Shown one piece after another: positions 1 through 6,071 of a stretch of 17,021 bases of DNA. Numbering within the stretch: the first letter of the stretch is position 1; each line of letters opens with the position of its first letter. The stretch is taken from NCBI GenBank assembly GCA_023444705.1, contig JAEXMB010000079.1, forward strand, positions 1 through 17,021, in the 5' to 3' direction. The position numbers were made by a program, and so were the translations under genes. The notes below the pieces were generated by a model, which saw only the letters and a program-made list of their open reading frames with translations, was not told where the DNA came from and did not search any database. This DNA is from Pseudomonadota bacterium (GTDB lineage Bacteria > Pseudomonadota > Alphaproteobacteria > Micavibrionales > UBA2020).

Positions 1-1
1 T

Positions 2-703
2 TATGCGGGCGGGCAGATCGACCTCAGCCGCCACGCGCAAGACGATGAAACGCGCAAGGCCGCGGCCCTGCGCACGGATCTGCTGACGCCGCTGGTCAAG
101 GCCTGGTGTACCGATCTTGCCGTCGAAAATGCATCGACCGGCATCCAGGTGCATGGCGGCATGGGCTTTATCGAGGAAACGGGGGCTGCGCAATACTACC
201 GCGACGCGCGCATTCTGCCGATCTACGAAGGCACCAACGGCATCCAGTCCAACGATCTGGTGTTCCGCAAGCTGTTGCGCGACGGCGGTGCCGAAGTGAC
301 CAAATTCATCGGCGAGATCAAGGATTGCGTGGCGTCCTTCAAAGGCAAGCCGAGCGACGATCTTGACGCGGTATCCGGCGTGCTGGGCCGCGCGGTGGCA
401 AGCCTTGAAAAAACCACGCAATGGATGCTGGCCAACGCCAAATCCAACACCGACGCGATGGCGGCATCGGCGCAACCCTATCAGCGCCAGTTGTCGCTGG
501 TGGCGGGCGGTTTCATGATGGCGCGTCAGGCGCTGGCCGCGCATGCAGCACTGCATGGCGGGCAGGACGCCGATTTCTTCAACACCAAGCTGATGACCGC
601 GCGCTATTTCAGCGAGGCTGTGCTGCCGCAGGTCTTTGGCCTTGAGAGCATCATCATGGGCGGCAATACCGTTGCCGTGCAGATCAGCAACGATCAATTT
701 TAA
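2..703 (+). CDS. Acyl-CoA dehydrogenase, C-terminal part (5' end outside the window)
   Basis: The reading frame is open from the left edge, leaving 233 visible residues. Acyl-CoA dehydrogenases are FAD enzymes that introduce the alpha-beta double bond in acyl-CoA thioesters and pass electrons to ETF. Seen: the family signature QVHGGMGF (visible residues 48-55), then RDARILPIYEGTNGIQ. The Glu of YEGT (visible residue 75) aligns with the catalytic base of medium-chain acyl-CoA dehydrogenase. About 150 residues follow the catalytic loop, including an AQPYQRQLSLVAGGF segment. This is longer than a classical family member and resembles the extra C-terminal domain of the large FadE/DmdC-like subgroup in proteobacteria. 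Substrate chain length cannot be read from this fragment. The gene ends in TAA and is followed by a long palindrome and an intrinsic terminator, so it is the last gene of its transcript. Family assignment is secure; the subgroup is inferred. Confidence 0.93.
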   Translation, partial: YAGGQIDLSRHAQDDETRKAAALRTDLLTPLVKAWCTDLAVENASTGIQVHGGMGFIEETGAAQYYRDARILPIYEGTNGIQSNDLVFRKLLRDGGAEVTKFIGEIKDCVASFKGKPSDDLDAVSGVLGRAVASLEKTTQWMLANAKSNTDAMAASAQPYQRQLSLVAGGFMMARQALAAHAALHGGQDADFFNTKLMTARYFSEAVLPQVFGLESIIMGGNTVAVQISNDQF

Positions 704-719
704 TCTGGCGGTGCCGCTC

Positions 720-745
720 TGTGATCTGCCTGCAGGCAGATCACA
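720..745. repeat. 26-bp perfect palindrome downstream of the acyl-CoA dehydrogenase gene
   Basis: The left half TGTGATCTGCCTG is followed directly by its exact reverse complement CAGGCAGATCACA, with no spacer. Outside it, GGCG-GTGC (707-714) and GCAC-TGCGCC (749-758) can pair imperfectly and would extend the structure. No T-run follows, and a separate intrinsic terminator lies 34 nt further on. It could be a dyad binding site for a dimeric regulator, an RNA 3'-end stabilising hairpin, or a copy of a dispersed palindromic repeat. The sequence alone does not decide. Confidence 0.8.
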
Positions 746-779
746 ACCGCACTGCGCCAGAGAGGCAACCTGAAGCAAT

Positions 780-811
780 AAAAAAGCCCCCGAGTGATCG
801 GGGGCTTTTTT
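780..811. terminator. Bidirectional intrinsic terminator
   Basis: A perfect 14-bp stem, AAAAAAGCCCCCGA paired with TCGGGGGCTTTTTT, encloses a GTGA loop. The A-run on one side and the T-run on the other make it functional in both directions. It ends the acyl-CoA dehydrogenase transcript on the plus strand and the small Cys-rich gene (stop at 830) on the minus strand. Confidence 0.92.
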
Positions 812-829
812 GTATCGGCGGAAATCCGC

Positions 830-985
830 TTAGCCGTTTTTCGGCGGCTTGGTGCCGCAGGTGCGGCGGGGCGGCACGTTTTGCTCGCCAGCGGGCTGGT
901 CACCCTTGGGGGCTTCCTTGTTGAACTTGGTTTTGCAGCCGCCACAGCATTTGTGGCCTTCTTTTTTCGGGGTGTCTTTGCACAT
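830..985 (-). CDS. Small cysteine-rich basic protein, 51 residues, unknown function
   Basis: The start ATG is at 985-983, preceded by the Shine-Dalgarno sequence CAGGAGAT 7-8 nt upstream; the stop TAA is at 832-830. The 51-residue product begins MCKDTPKKEGHKCCGGCK and ends TCGTKPPKNG. It has five cysteines (residues 2, 13, 14, 17 and 43) and a His next to the first cluster (H-K-C-C-G-G-C), a spacing that could bind a metal ion such as zinc. It is rich in Lys, Gly and Pro, with no membrane segment or signal peptide, so it is probably a soluble cytoplasmic protein. Support that it is real: a clear ribosome site, a terminator 19 nt after the stop, and filling of an otherwise empty gap. It is divergent from zapE. 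I do not recognise the family; metal binding is inferred from cysteine spacing only. Confidence 0.72.
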   Translation of the reverse strand: MCKDTPKKEGHKCCGGCKTKFNKEAPKGDQPAGEQNVPPRRTCGTKPPKNG

Positions 986-1021
986 AAAAATATCTCCTGC
1001 CTATGGGGTGATGCCCGCGTA

Positions 1022-1049
1022 TTGTAGCCAAGGCGCGTTCAGGCTACAA
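1022..1049. promoter_or_regulatory. Inverted repeat in the divergent gap between the Cys-rich gene and zapE
   Basis: Arms TTGTAGCC (1022-1029) and GGCTACAA (1042-1049) are exact reverse complements separated by 12 nt. The repeat lies in the 71-nt gap between two divergent starts (985 minus, 1057 plus) and ends 7 nt before the zapE ATG, where the ribosome site should be. A weak -10-like TATTGT overlaps its left arm (1020-1025). It could be an operator or a leader hairpin limiting zapE translation. Confidence 0.4.
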
Positions 1050-1056
1050 CAGTCCT

Positions 1057-2211
1057 ATGGATAGCCTCCTGACCGCCTATAACGCGGCGCTAAGTGCCGG
1101 AAAAATCAAGCCTGATGCAACGCAACAGGCGGCGATTGCCCGCATGGACGCGCTGGCGCAGCAACTGGCGCGCGCGCCTGACCGCCGCCATGCCACGGGC
1201 TGGCAAAAGTTGCGCCATGTGCTGTCGCGCCCGCGGGCCAAGGCGCGCGCGCAGGCGGCTTGCGGTTTTTATCTCTACGGCGGGGTGGGGCGCGGCAAGA
1301 CGATGCTGATGGACCTGTTCTATCACAATGTCGCCATCCACCCCAAACGCCGCGTGCATTTTCATGCCTTCATGCTCGAGGTCCACGACCACCTGCATGC
1401 CCTGCGTCGCGCGCGCGAACAAAGCCGGCGCCAGACGATGGCGATGGACGACGCACTGATGAAGGTTGCCGACCATATCGCCCATCACGCGCGGCTGTTG
1501 TGCTTTGACGAATTTCAGGTGCGCGATGTGGCCGATGCGATGATTTTGGGCCGTCTGTTCACGGCCCTGTTCGACCGCGGTGTGGCGGTGGTGATGACCA
1601 GCAATATCCCCCCCGATGACCTGTACAAGGACGGCCTGCAACGCGACCGCTTTTTGCCCTTCATCGCCTTGCTCAAGCAGCGGCTTGAAATAATGCGCTT
1701 TGACGGTGAAACCGATTACCGTCTGGCGCGTTTGATGGGGCGTATGGTCTATTTCACCCCGCATGACGGCGATGCGCAGGAACAGCTTGAGCGTATCTTT
1801 GCCGATATGGCCGATGGCGATGCCGGCGCGCCCGCCGATATCGAAATCAAGGGCCGCAAGCTGCACATCCCGCGCGCGGCGCACGGGGTGGCGATGTTTC
1901 ATTTCGACGATATCTGCGGCATCAATGCCAGTGCGGCGGATTACCTGGCGCTGGCACGCGACTACCGCTTCGTGATTGTGTCGGATATTCCCAAACTCGA
2001 CGATTCCAAGCGCGACCTGACCTTGCGGCTGGTCATGCTGATTGACGCCCTTTACGACCAGCACCGCCATATCGCCCTGTCGGCAGCGGCCAAGCCGGAT
2101 TATCTTTATACGGGCGAGGCGCTGCGGGTGGCCTTTGACCGCACGGTATCGCGCCTGATGGAAATGCAATCGCAAAGCTATCGCAACAGTGAACACGGAA
2201 TGGTCGCATGA
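1057..2211 (+). CDS. zapE: Cell division protein ZapE (AFG1-family ATPase)
   Basis: 384 residues, close to the family's usual length. ZapE/AFG1 proteins are P-loop ATPases; the E. coli member acts at the Z-ring during constriction and the mitochondrial homologue in inner-membrane protein quality control. Seen: Walker A GGVGRGKT (residues 75-82) inside FYLYGGVGRGKTMLMDLFY, then Walker B LLCFDE with D151 and E152 followed by FQVRDVADAMIL, both characteristic of this family rather than of generic AAA proteins. Further on are VVMTSNIPPDDLYKDGLQRDRFLPFI (sensor-1 and arginine-finger region) and a RYRF-like C-terminal stretch ending in DxxRxDL-type helices. No strong Shine-Dalgarno sequence precedes the ATG, which sits just after an inverted repeat. 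Its stop overlaps the next gene's start (ATGA), so the two are probably translationally coupled. Alphaproteobacteria commonly carry zapE near mdh, as here. Confidence 0.95.
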   Translation: MDSLLTAYNAALSAGKIKPDATQQAAIARMDALAQQLARAPDRRHATGWQKLRHVLSRPRAKARAQAACGFYLYGGVGRGKTMLMDLFYHNVAIHPKRRVHFHAFMLEVHDHLHALRRAREQSRRQTMAMDDALMKVADHIAHHARLLCFDEFQVRDVADAMILGRLFTALFDRGVAVVMTSNIPPDDLYKDGLQRDRFLPFIALLKQRLEIMRFDGETDYRLARLMGRMVYFTPHDGDAQEQLERIFADMADGDAGAPADIEIKGRKLHIPRAAHGVAMFHFDDICGINASAADYLALARDYRFVIVSDIPKLDDSKRDLTLRLVMLIDALYDQHRHIALSAAAKPDYLYTGEALRVAFDRTVSRLMEMQSQSYRNSEHGMVA

Positions 2212-3488
2212 TCGGCTGGCTGAAAAAACTGATGGGCGGCAAGCCGCAGGCCAGCGGCGCTGATCTTGAGCGCCTGCGCGCAGCCCAGCGCGAACGCCTG
2301 AAGTCCGGCAACCCCGACGACATCCGCGACCTTGCGGGCGATGCGTCAACGGACCCCGAAATCCTCTACTACCTTGCCAAAAGCGACGATGCCGGCGTGC
2401 GCCGCGCCGTTGCGACCAACGTGGCGACACCGGTGCAGGCCTCGGCCATGCTGGCCAATGACCGCGACGTCGATGTGCGTTTTGCGCTGGCGGCACGGCT
2501 GATCGAACTGCTGCCCGAGCTGTCCGAAGACAAGTACAGCCAGCTCTATGCCTATACGGTGCAGGCACTGGGGGTTCTGGCGCAGGACGAAGTGATTAAA
2601 ATCCGCCAGGCGCTCAGCAGCGCGCTCAGGGATTACGCCAAGGCGCCCCCTGCAGTGGTGGCGCGTCTGGCGCGCGACGTCGAGCGCATCATTTCCGAGC
2701 CGATCCTGCGGTTTTGCGTGGCGCTGGCCGATGACGACCTGCTGGATATTCTCAGCCACCACCCCGAGCCGTGGATGATTTCCGCGATCGCGGGCCGCCA
2801 TGTGGTCAGCGATGACGTGTCGGGCGCCGTCGTGCGCACCGGCGATGCTGCCGCGACGGGTATTCTGGTGGGCAACAAAGGCGCGTCGCTGTCGGCAGAA
2901 ACCCTGCAAACCGTCATTGATCGCGCGCGCGACTATCCCGAATGGCACCAGTCGGTGGCCCTGCGCCCAGAGCTGACTGTCGATCTTGCCCAGCAACTGG
3001 CCGGTTTTGTTGGCGAGGCGGTGCTGACCGTGCTTGAAAAACGCAGCGACCTTGACGCGCCCACGCGCTATCAGGTCGTCGATATCGTCAAGCGCAGGCT
3101 GGCCTATCAGCGCGCAGGCGGGGAAAGCGGGGCGGAGAAAGTCGCGCGCTATTTGCGCGACGGCACGCTGACGCCCGAGGTCATTCACGATGCCGCCGTC
3201 TGGCAGGATTGGGATTTCTTTTACACGGCGATGGCGGCGCGCGCGAACATCGATCCTGACACCCTGCGCAAGATGATGACGTCGGGCGCGGCCAAGCCGC
3301 TGATCACCGCCTGCTATTGCGCCAATATTCCCATGCGCATGTGCATCGAATTCCAGCGCATCGTCGGCAAGCTGCAACCCAAAAACCTCGTCTATGCCAA
3401 GGGCGGCACCGATTACCCGCTGACGGCGGAGGATATGACGTGGCAGCTGGAGTTTTTTGGCATCCGCACGCCGTTGCCGCGCCACTGA
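2208..3488 (+). CDS. DUF2336 domain protein with HEAT-like repeats
   Basis: 426 residues starting within the last codons of zapE (ATGA overlap). After a short basic N-terminus (MIGWLKKLMGGK) come alpha-helical repeats, for example DPEILYYLAKSDDAGVRRAVATN and LANDRDVDVRFALAARL, which have the helix-turn-helix pattern of HEAT-type repeats. The stretch from about residue 160 to 280 (ILRFCVALADDDLLDILS, then AIAGRHVVSDDVSGAVV and GNKGASLSAETL) matches the pattern of DUF2336, a domain found mainly in Alphaproteobacteria and of unknown biochemical role. No signal peptide or transmembrane segment is evident, so it is probably cytoplasmic and a protein-binding scaffold. Coupling to zapE suggests a linked function at division, but that is inference. 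A bidirectional terminator follows 17 nt after the stop. Confidence 0.85.
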   Translation: MIGWLKKLMGGKPQASGADLERLRAAQRERLKSGNPDDIRDLAGDASTDPEILYYLAKSDDAGVRRAVATNVATPVQASAMLANDRDVDVRFALAARLIELLPELSEDKYSQLYAYTVQALGVLAQDEVIKIRQALSSALRDYAKAPPAVVARLARDVERIISEPILRFCVALADDDLLDILSHHPEPWMISAIAGRHVVSDDVSGAVVRTGDAAATGILVGNKGASLSAETLQTVIDRARDYPEWHQSVALRPELTVDLAQQLAGFVGEAVLTVLEKRSDLDAPTRYQVVDIVKRRLAYQRAGGESGAEKVARYLRDGTLTPEVIHDAAVWQDWDFFYTAMAARANIDPDTLRKMMTSGAAKPLITACYCANIPMRMCIEFQRIVGKLQPKNLVYAKGGTDYPLTAEDMTWQLEFFGIRTPLPRH

Positions 3489-3504
3489 CCCAACGGCACA
3501 TGAA

Positions 3505-3534
3505 AAAACGGCCCCGAGAGATCGGGGCCGTTTT
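3505..3534. terminator. Bidirectional intrinsic terminator between convergent genes
   Basis: Stem AAAACGGCCCCGA pairs with TCGGGGCCGTTTT around a GAGA loop (13 bp, perfect). Extra A residues (3503-3504) lengthen the U-tract for minus-strand transcripts. It separates the zapE-DUF2336 unit from the convergent metallopeptidase-like gene whose stop is at 3561. Confidence 0.92.
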
Positions 3535-3560
3535 CAATTGCAGGCAGCTGTGCAGTGCAA

Positions 3561-4637
3561 TTAGCTGCGTCCGCCCGGGCGGCGTACGCTGAACTCGGGC
3601 GCGGGGACGCGCACGATTTCGATCCCTGTCGTATCGACGGCCTGTGCGATCTGCACATCGGCGCTGGCGCCAAGGAAGCGCGCGGGGATGATGTTGATGT
3701 CGCCAAGCGATCCGGCGCGGCGGAACAGCTCGTCACGCGTTTCGCGGTATTGGCGGCGTGTTGTGTCGACAGTGCTGTCGCCGTATTGCGCCATGCGCGC
3801 GGCGTTGTTGGCGTAAGGCGCGCTCCAGCCGCGCACGGCACCCGATACCAGTGCATCGACAACAGCGGTGCCACCGGCCTGCAGGGCCAGCTTGCGGCGC
3901 GCGGTTTCTTCCATGCTGGCGTTGGCGTCATAGCTGGCGTTATAGGCCGCATCAAAGCGCGGGCCCAGACCAAAGGAGTTCTTGCTGTCGGCGATGAAGC
4001 TTGTGTAGGCGTCAGGCTCGGTATAGCCGATTTCGCGCATCAGCATCAGCGTATAGCCGACGGCCGAGGCTTCGGTCAGCAACAGCGACATTGCCATGTC
4101 GCGCGGGTGCAGGCCCGCTTCGGTCGACACGATGCCGCCAAGCGTATCCTGATAGGCGTGGTAGGATTCATGCGCCACGCTTTCGAAATCAGCACCCAGT
4201 ACGGGTACGAACAGGCGGTTTTGCGTACCCATGTAGGCGGCCAGCACGCCGTTGCCGGGCAGGCTTGAATCAAGGCAGATCTGGAAGCGGTGGGCGGGAT
4301 CGCGCAGGCGGTCCACCACGCGCGCACCGGTCAGGGGCTGGGCGGCGATGCGCTCGAACACCGGCTTGATCGCGGGCACGCGGGTCAGTTCGCTTTCGGT
4401 GATGTTGATGCAGTTGGTCGCCTTGACGCGGATGATGGTTTCTTGGCTGCCGGTCTGTTGTGCTTGCGCCAGCGTCGCATAGTTTTGTGTCTGCCCGGGC
4501 GTGGCCGTTGTGGCAGTGGCGGGGATCAGTACGCTGGCGGTCACGGTCATTGCTGCCGCCTTGAAGCGCTTGGAAAAACGTTGCGGGGTGGGCTTGTGAT
4601 CGGCGGTCTTGCGGTCGGCGGCAGAAAAACGGCGCAT
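3561..4637 (-). CDS. Exported zincin-like putative metallopeptidase (DUF6782-like), copy A
   Basis: 358 residues. The start ATG at 4637 has a GAGGA ribosome site 7 nt upstream. The N-terminus is basic (MRRFSAADRK, then FSKRFK) and followed by a hydrophobic, Ala/Thr-rich segment (about residues 27-46), so it is probably a signal peptide or an anchor delivering the protein to the periplasm. Seen: SVAHESYHAYQ contains H156-E157-x-x-H160, the zinc-binding motif of zincins, and LLLTEASAVGY has a Glu (E189) 29 residues on, a suitable third zinc ligand for a gluzincin. C76 and C121 are shared in position with the neighbouring paralogue and could form a disulphide, consistent with export. Layout and motif resemble the putative metallopeptidase family DUF6782; that name is from memory. 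Substrate is unknown and activity unproven. The upstream neighbour (4812-5897) is a clear paralogue, implying tandem duplication. Confidence 0.8.
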   Translation of the reverse strand: MRRFSAADRKTADHKPTPQRFSKRFKAAAMTVTASVLIPATATTATPGQTQNYATLAQAQQTGSQETIIRVKATNCINITESELTRVPAIKPVFERIAAQPLTGARVVDRLRDPAHRFQICLDSSLPGNGVLAAYMGTQNRLFVPVLGADFESVAHESYHAYQDTLGGIVSTEAGLHPRDMAMSLLLTEASAVGYTLMLMREIGYTEPDAYTSFIADSKNSFGLGPRFDAAYNASYDANASMEETARRKLALQAGGTAVVDALVSGAVRGWSAPYANNAARMAQYGDSTVDTTRRQYRETRDELFRRAGSLGDINIIPARFLGASADVQIAQAVDTTGIEIVRVPAPEFSVRRPGGRS

Positions 4638-4678
4638 CGGCGAATCCTCGAAACAGGTGAATGAAACAAGCGTATAAA

Positions 4679-4707
4679 AGATTATTGTCGCAATACGGGT
4701 GGGTCAA
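4679..4707 (-). promoter_or_regulatory. Possible promoter of metallopeptidase-like copy A
   Basis: Read on the minus strand, TTGACC (4707-4702) is followed after 17 nt by TAATCT (4684-4679), about 42 nt upstream of the start codon. The -35 matches the sigma70 consensus at five of six positions, but the -10 at only three. TGTGGAT overlaps the -35. The presence of a separate promoter is supported by the 174-nt gap after the upstream paralogue; the exact boxes are uncertain. Confidence 0.3.
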
Positions 4708-4714
4708 TCCACAA

Positions 4715-4777
4715 AATTGCGCGAAATATCATTTTCATGCATTTTTATTGCGCTGCACGCAAGCGGATCGCGCAATT
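4715..4777. repeat. 10-bp inverted repeat in the gap between the two metallopeptidase-like genes
   Basis: AATTGCGCGA (4715-4724) and TCGCGCAATT (4768-4777) are exact reverse complements about 43 nt apart. Between them is a small hairpin TTGCG-CTGCA-CGCAA (4748-4762). No T-run follows on either strand, so it is not a standard intrinsic terminator. It could mark a regulatory site or the folded 3' end of the upstream gene's transcript. Confidence 0.35.
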
Positions 4778-4811
4778 GGCGCGCGGGGCGCGGAGGATGT
4801 CGCTTGGCGTA

Positions 4812-5897
4812 TTATGCCGCAGTGCGGCGCGGCGTGCTGGCGAAGGGCTGCGCGGCAGGCGCGTCGGCGGGAACGCGCAGGCCGATGGCCTTCTGGCTGG
4901 CGCTGATGCTGTCGTTGGCGCTGGCCCCCATGAATTCCGGCGGCACCAGTTGCAGGCCCGCGCTGACGTTGCCGATTTTGGCATAAAGGCGGTCGCGCTC
5001 GGCCCTATATTCACTGCCGCGTTCACCGCTATAGGACGACAGGCCCAGATAGCGTGCGGCCTCGCTGCGGTACATGGATTTCCATTCCGACGACTGTCCG
5101 TTCATCAGCGCGCGCACAACGGCCTGCCCGCCCGCTTGAAGCGCCTCGCGGCGGCGCTCGGCTTCGGGTTTGTCGGCATTGGCGGCGTAACTGGCGTCAA
5201 ACGCGGTGTTGAAGGTGCGCGTCATGCCATAGTCGTGCGTGCGGATGTTGCGCGCATAAGACGGATCGTTCAGCCCTGCTTCCTTGATGACCACCATCGC
5301 ATAGGCGGCGGCAGTTGATTCAATCAGCAGCAACGCCGTGGCACGGTCGCCCGCGGTCAGCAAACGGTTGCTGCCCGCACTGGTAAAACCGCCGCTGAGG
5401 TGCTGGTGGGCGTGGAAAACCTCGTGCGCGACGGTGCTGGGCGCAACGTCGCGGCGCGCGACAATCAGGCGGCGCGTCTGTGATTCATAGGCGGCGACCA
5501 TGTTGCCATCGGGCAGATCGCGGCTGGTGCAGGCATCGACGTCTTCGGTCGGGGTGGTCACGCGGGTGATGACGGGCGCGCCGCTGATGGGCTGGCGCGT
5601 CATGCGCTCAAAGACCGGGCGGATTTGCGGATAGGCTTTTTGCCCCAGCACTTCGGATGCGGGAATGCAGCTGGTCGATGTAATCGCACCCAGATGATCA
5701 GGCAACGCCAGACGCGCATGCGCATCGGCAGGGCTGGCGGGCGGGGCGGGTGGTGTCGTGGGGGTGACGGCAGGGCCGACCGCAAGAAAAGCGGCGCCCG
5801 CAAGAACGGTTTTTTGCCAGCGGCGCGACAGCGCGCCCTTGGGCTTGTGCGCCGGCGGCTGAGTGGTGTCGGCGGTCTTCTTTGGGCCAAAGCGCAT
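4812..5897 (-). CDS. Exported zincin-like putative metallopeptidase (DUF6782-like), copy B
   Basis: 361 residues. The start ATG at 5897 is preceded by AAGGGA 6 nt upstream. A basic, Pro-rich N-terminus (KPKGALSRRWQK) leads into a hydrophobic segment VLAGAAFLAVGPAV (about 31-44), then a Pro/Ala-rich stretch; this looks like a signal peptide or a membrane anchor with a linker, so the catalytic domain is probably periplasmic or secreted. Seen: STVAHEVFHAHQ with H158-E159-x-x-H162, and LLLIESTAAAYA with E193 as likely third ligand. C77 and C123 match C76 and C121 of copy A. Shared blocks with copy A include RPVFER/KPVFER, ALQAGG-AVV-AL, and a C-terminal PPEFMGAS/PARFLGAS. The proteins are diverged along their whole length, so the duplication is not recent. 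Zinc binding is inferred from motif; no substrate can be named. Confidence 0.8.
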   Translation of the reverse strand: MRFGPKKTADTTQPPAHKPKGALSRRWQKTVLAGAAFLAVGPAVTPTTPPAPPASPADAHARLALPDHLGAITSTSCIPASEVLGQKAYPQIRPVFERMTRQPISGAPVITRVTTPTEDVDACTSRDLPDGNMVAAYESQTRRLIVARRDVAPSTVAHEVFHAHQHLSGGFTSAGSNRLLTAGDRATALLLIESTAAAYAMVVIKEAGLNDPSYARNIRTHDYGMTRTFNTAFDASYAANADKPEAERRREALQAGGQAVVRALMNGQSSEWKSMYRSEAARYLGLSSYSGERGSEYRAERDRLYAKIGNVSAGLQLVPPEFMGASANDSISASQKAIGLRVPADAPAAQPFASTPRRTAA

Positions 5898-5950
5898 GGT
5901 GTATCCCTTCCCCCGAAGGCGTGGTCAGCGCGTGTGTTCAAAGCACCCAA

Positions 5951-5979
5951 AGTCTATTTATCCACAAGAGGGGGGTCAA
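5951..5979 (-). promoter_or_regulatory. Probable sigma70-type promoter of metallopeptidase-like copy B
   Basis: On the minus strand TTGACC (5979-5974) is followed after exactly 17 nt by TAGACT (5956-5951), matching the consensus at five and four of six positions. Transcription would begin about 45-50 nt before the start codon at 5897. The spacer contains TGTGGATAA, the complement of a perfect DnaA-box sequence (5958-5966). The surrounding AT-rich stretch in otherwise GC-rich DNA supports a promoter region. Confidence 0.4.
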
Positions 5980-6012
5980 TATTAAATTTCAATAGTTCTG
6001 TATATTGTTTAC

Positions 6013-6048
6013 GATAGTTGCCTGAATGAATGACATTCAGCAACTATC
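6013..6048. repeat. 15-bp stem-loop downstream of the GNAT gene
   Basis: The left arm GATAGTTGCCTGAATG (6013-6028) pairs with CATTCAGCAACTATC (6034-6048) around a 5-nt loop AATGA, with one bulged C. It starts 23 nt beyond the GNAT stop codon and lies just upstream of the promoter-like sequence of copy B. No proper U-tract follows in either direction. It may be an atypical terminator or 3'-end hairpin for the GNAT transcript, or an operator for the downstream gene. Confidence 0.55.
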
Positions 6049-6071
6049 TTGCAGAATCTCGGTGGAAGAGT

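Noticed and set aside
721..1064. Overlapping plus-strand open frames across the acyl-CoA dehydrogenase/zapE gap
   Set aside because: They run through the palindrome and terminator, lack ribosome sites, and are antisense to the better supported minus-strand Cys-rich gene.
5958..5966. Perfect DnaA box TTATCCACA as a sign of a replication origin
   Set aside because: A single box in a promoter spacer, without a cluster of boxes, an unwinding element or origin-linked genes, is not an origin.
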